Shown: positions 62,582 through 64,000 of the stretch, piece by piece
How positions within the stretch are numbered: the stretch's first letter is position 1
Layout: the number at the start of each line of letters is the position of its first letter
Assembly: GCA_963729935.1 (NCBI GenBank)
Contig: CAVSPW010000005.1
Coordinates: 434,001-498,000, forward strand
Length of the DNA: 64,000 bases
Direction of reading: 5' to 3'
From: CAIKMD01 sp963729935
GTDB lineage: Bacteria; Pseudomonadota; Alphaproteobacteria; ATCC43930; CGMCC-115725
Notes under the pieces: generated by a model
The model's database searches: none
What the model was told of the DNA's origin: nothing
The model's input: the letters and a program-made list of their open reading frames with translations, nothing else
Position numbers and translations under genes: made by a program

Positions 62582-63970
62582 GTGGAGCGGTTTTCGACAT
62601 CATACCGGCTGATCGCGCCCTTGGCGGCTCTCCTCCTGTTTTTGTCGCTGACCTCGCTCTACGCCTTCGGCGACCGCGATCTCTATACGGCGATCGTGCG
62701 GCTTTGGGGCGTCGTGCCCGGCCCGTTCGGGCCGTTCCTCGACATGCAATACGTGACCGCCGCTTGGCAGTGCCATCATCTCGGCATCGACGTGGTGGTC
62801 CGCGATCCCTGCGATCCTCTGAACCGGCCCTTCAGCTACTCGCCGCTCTGGTTGCTGATCGCGCCTTATCCGCTTGGCGCGCGCGCGGCCGACGCCTTCG
62901 CCTGGGGAAGCGATCTGCTCTTCCTTCTCGGTCTTTTCCTTCTGCCGCCCGCGCGGCGCGCGCGCGACGTGCCGATCCTGGTCCTGGCCGCCTTGTCGAC
63001 GATGGTCTTCTATGCCGTGGAGCGCGCCAACGCGGACATCGTCATCTTCATGCTCGTTTTGGGCGCGGGCTTTCTGGCGCTGCGATCCTCATGGGCGCGG
63101 CTGGCCGCCTATCCCATCTTCTTGTTCGCGGGCCTGCTCAAATACTACCCGCTCAGCCTCCTCGCCCTGACCTTGCGCGAGCGCGTGACGCGCTTTCTCG
63201 TCCTCGACCTCGCGGCGCTTGCGCTCCTGCTGCTCTTCGCCGTCCGCTTCCTGCCGGATCTCGAGCACGGATTGCCGTCGATCGCGAGCGGCTCCTACTT
63301 CACCGACCTGTTCGGCGCGAAGAACCTGCCCTTCGGCATCGCCGAAACCTTGAACGCGATCGCCGGCGCGCCCTTCGCGTCCGGCTCGCCGGCCGCGAAA
63401 CTCTGCGCCTATGGCCTCTACCTCTTCTTGGCGCTGATGTGCGCGGGCCTCTGCGCACGCATCTTGAAGCTCGAGAGCCTGCGGCCGGCCTTGGCGAAAC
63501 TGACGCCGACGGAATTGATCTTTCTCGCGATCGGCGGCCTTCTCATCACGGGATGTTTTTTTGCCGGACAAAGCGTCGGCTATCGCGGGATCTTCTTCCT
63601 CTTCGTCCTTCCCGGCCTGCTCGCCGTCGCGCGCGAGGCCGGCGGGAAAAGCCTGCGGCGCGTGGCCGGTTTCGCCAGCGCCGCGGCGGTTTTTTTGATG
63701 TGGGGCGAATTTTTCCGGGTCAATTTGCTCGCCGGCTTGAAGCGATTCCCGATCGAGGCCGGGCTCGTCAAAGCGGCCTGGTTCGATTTCTGGCTTTTCC
63801 GCGAGCTCGCCTGGTGGGGGCTCGTGAGCGTCATGGCGGCGATGATCGTCCAGCTTCTCTCCCAATCGGAAATGGGGCAGGTGCTGTTTTCTTTTCTGGG
63901 TCGCGGGCGCGATGTTTTTCAGGCCCGCGCCGCCAAGGCGGGGATCGAGGATCCGGCCGGCAAACGCTAG
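62582..63970 (+). CDS. Polytopic GT87/DUF2029-like membrane protein
   Basis: The GTG start gives 462 residues with about ten to eleven membrane helices. The first periplasmic loop has DMQYVTAAWQCHH and DPCDPLNRPFSYSPLWLL, resembling the catalytic loop of GT-C glycosyltransferases of the GT87/DUF2029 type. The LLKYYPLSLLALTL motif is typical of the group. It probably uses a polyprenyl-phosphate sugar donor; the acceptor is unknown. Confidence 0.7.
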   Translation: MERFSTSYRLIAPLAALLLFLSLTSLYAFGDRDLYTAIVRLWGVVPGPFGPFLDMQYVTAAWQCHHLGIDVVVRDPCDPLNRPFSYSPLWLLIAPYPLGARAADAFAWGSDLLFLLGLFLLPPARRARDVPILVLAALSTMVFYAVERANADIVIFMLVLGAGFLALRSSWARLAAYPIFLFAGLLKYYPLSLLALTLRERVTRFLVLDLAALALLLLFAVRFLPDLEHGLPSIASGSYFTDLFGAKNLPFGIAETLNAIAGAPFASGSPAAKLCAYGLYLFLALMCAGLCARILKLESLRPALAKLTPTELIFLAIGGLLITGCFFAGQSVGYRGIFFLFVLPGLLAVAREAGGKSLRRVAGFASAAAVFLMWGEFFRVNLLAGLKRFPIEAGLVKAAWFDFWLFRELAWWGLVSVMAAMIVQLLSQSEMGQVLFSFLGRGRDVFQARAAKAGIEDPAGKR

Positions 63971-63971
63971 A

Positions 63972-64000
63972 GCATTTTCCGCCGAAGCGGCCGCCGGTTC
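63972..64000. repeat. Start of a second copy of the GCATTTTCC intergenic element
   Basis: AGCATTTTCCGCCGAAGCGGCCGCCGGTTC matches the beginning of the element at 164-262 (GCATTTTCCGGCCGAAGCGG...GCCGGCTC) and runs off the end of the window. As at the first copy, it lies directly after a gene stop. Confidence 0.55.

Overview
The window is GC-rich chromosomal DNA of an alphaproteobacterium, most likely of Rhodospirillales type. This rests on the codon bias, a CpdR-type regulator, a B12-dependent NrdJ, phaA/phaB/phaR genes, a metX-metW pair, alphaproteobacterial families (DUF4175, DUF2125, PAS_5, DUF3500) and typical alphaproteobacterial intergenic repeats. The genus is inference. I saw no rRNA, tRNA, origin or CRISPR array.

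From 1 to 40.7 kb the region reads as ordinary core genome. In order: the end of a DUF4175 gene and a CpdR-like regulator; a zinc-ribbon/DUF3426 protein facing ftsE-ftsX-ydcF-plsC, whose genes overlap by 4 bp; nrdJ; a DUF2125 protein; a tight minus-strand aromatic/histidine cluster (chorismate mutase-like, hisC, tyrA, with start-stop overlaps); metX-metW; assorted oxidoreductases and hydrolases; corA and a POT peptide transporter; a methyltransferase opposite gloB and a glutathione transferase; phaA and phaB; a Rieske oxygenase; a TPR protein fused to a tubulin-tyrosine-ligase-like domain; DUF3500; groES-groEL behind a CIRCE operator; and a VIT-family transporter.

From 40.7 to 61.5 kb the character changes to accessory DNA. 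It has long gene-poor stretches and an IS1595-family element with a membrane passenger gene. It also holds four copies of a 52-bp palindrome of the type found with REP-associated transposases, and a 55-bp tandem array beside an orphan protein with two terminase-small-subunit HTH domains. Several genes are broken: a frameshifted and nonsense-mutated DUF2726 gene, a frameshifted AIPR (abortive-infection family) gene, a possible outer-membrane-protein remnant, and a PhaC-like gene with about three frameshifts. Among these sit intact genes: a Bcr/CflA efflux pump, a bicupin with an orphan TRAP binding protein, CBS, SRPBCC and VOC proteins, an ACMSD-like amidohydrolase, a luciferase-like flavoprotein, a PAS protein and an EamA exporter.

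From 61.5 kb the core resumes with the PHA regulator phaR and a polytopic GT87-like protein. The window starts and ends with copies of the same dispersed intergenic element. A second repeat family with the core GCTTCGCA(A/C)GACG occurs at 8.2, 28.1-28.4, 49.6-49.8 and 60.0 kb and has expanded twice into arrays of about 55 bp period.
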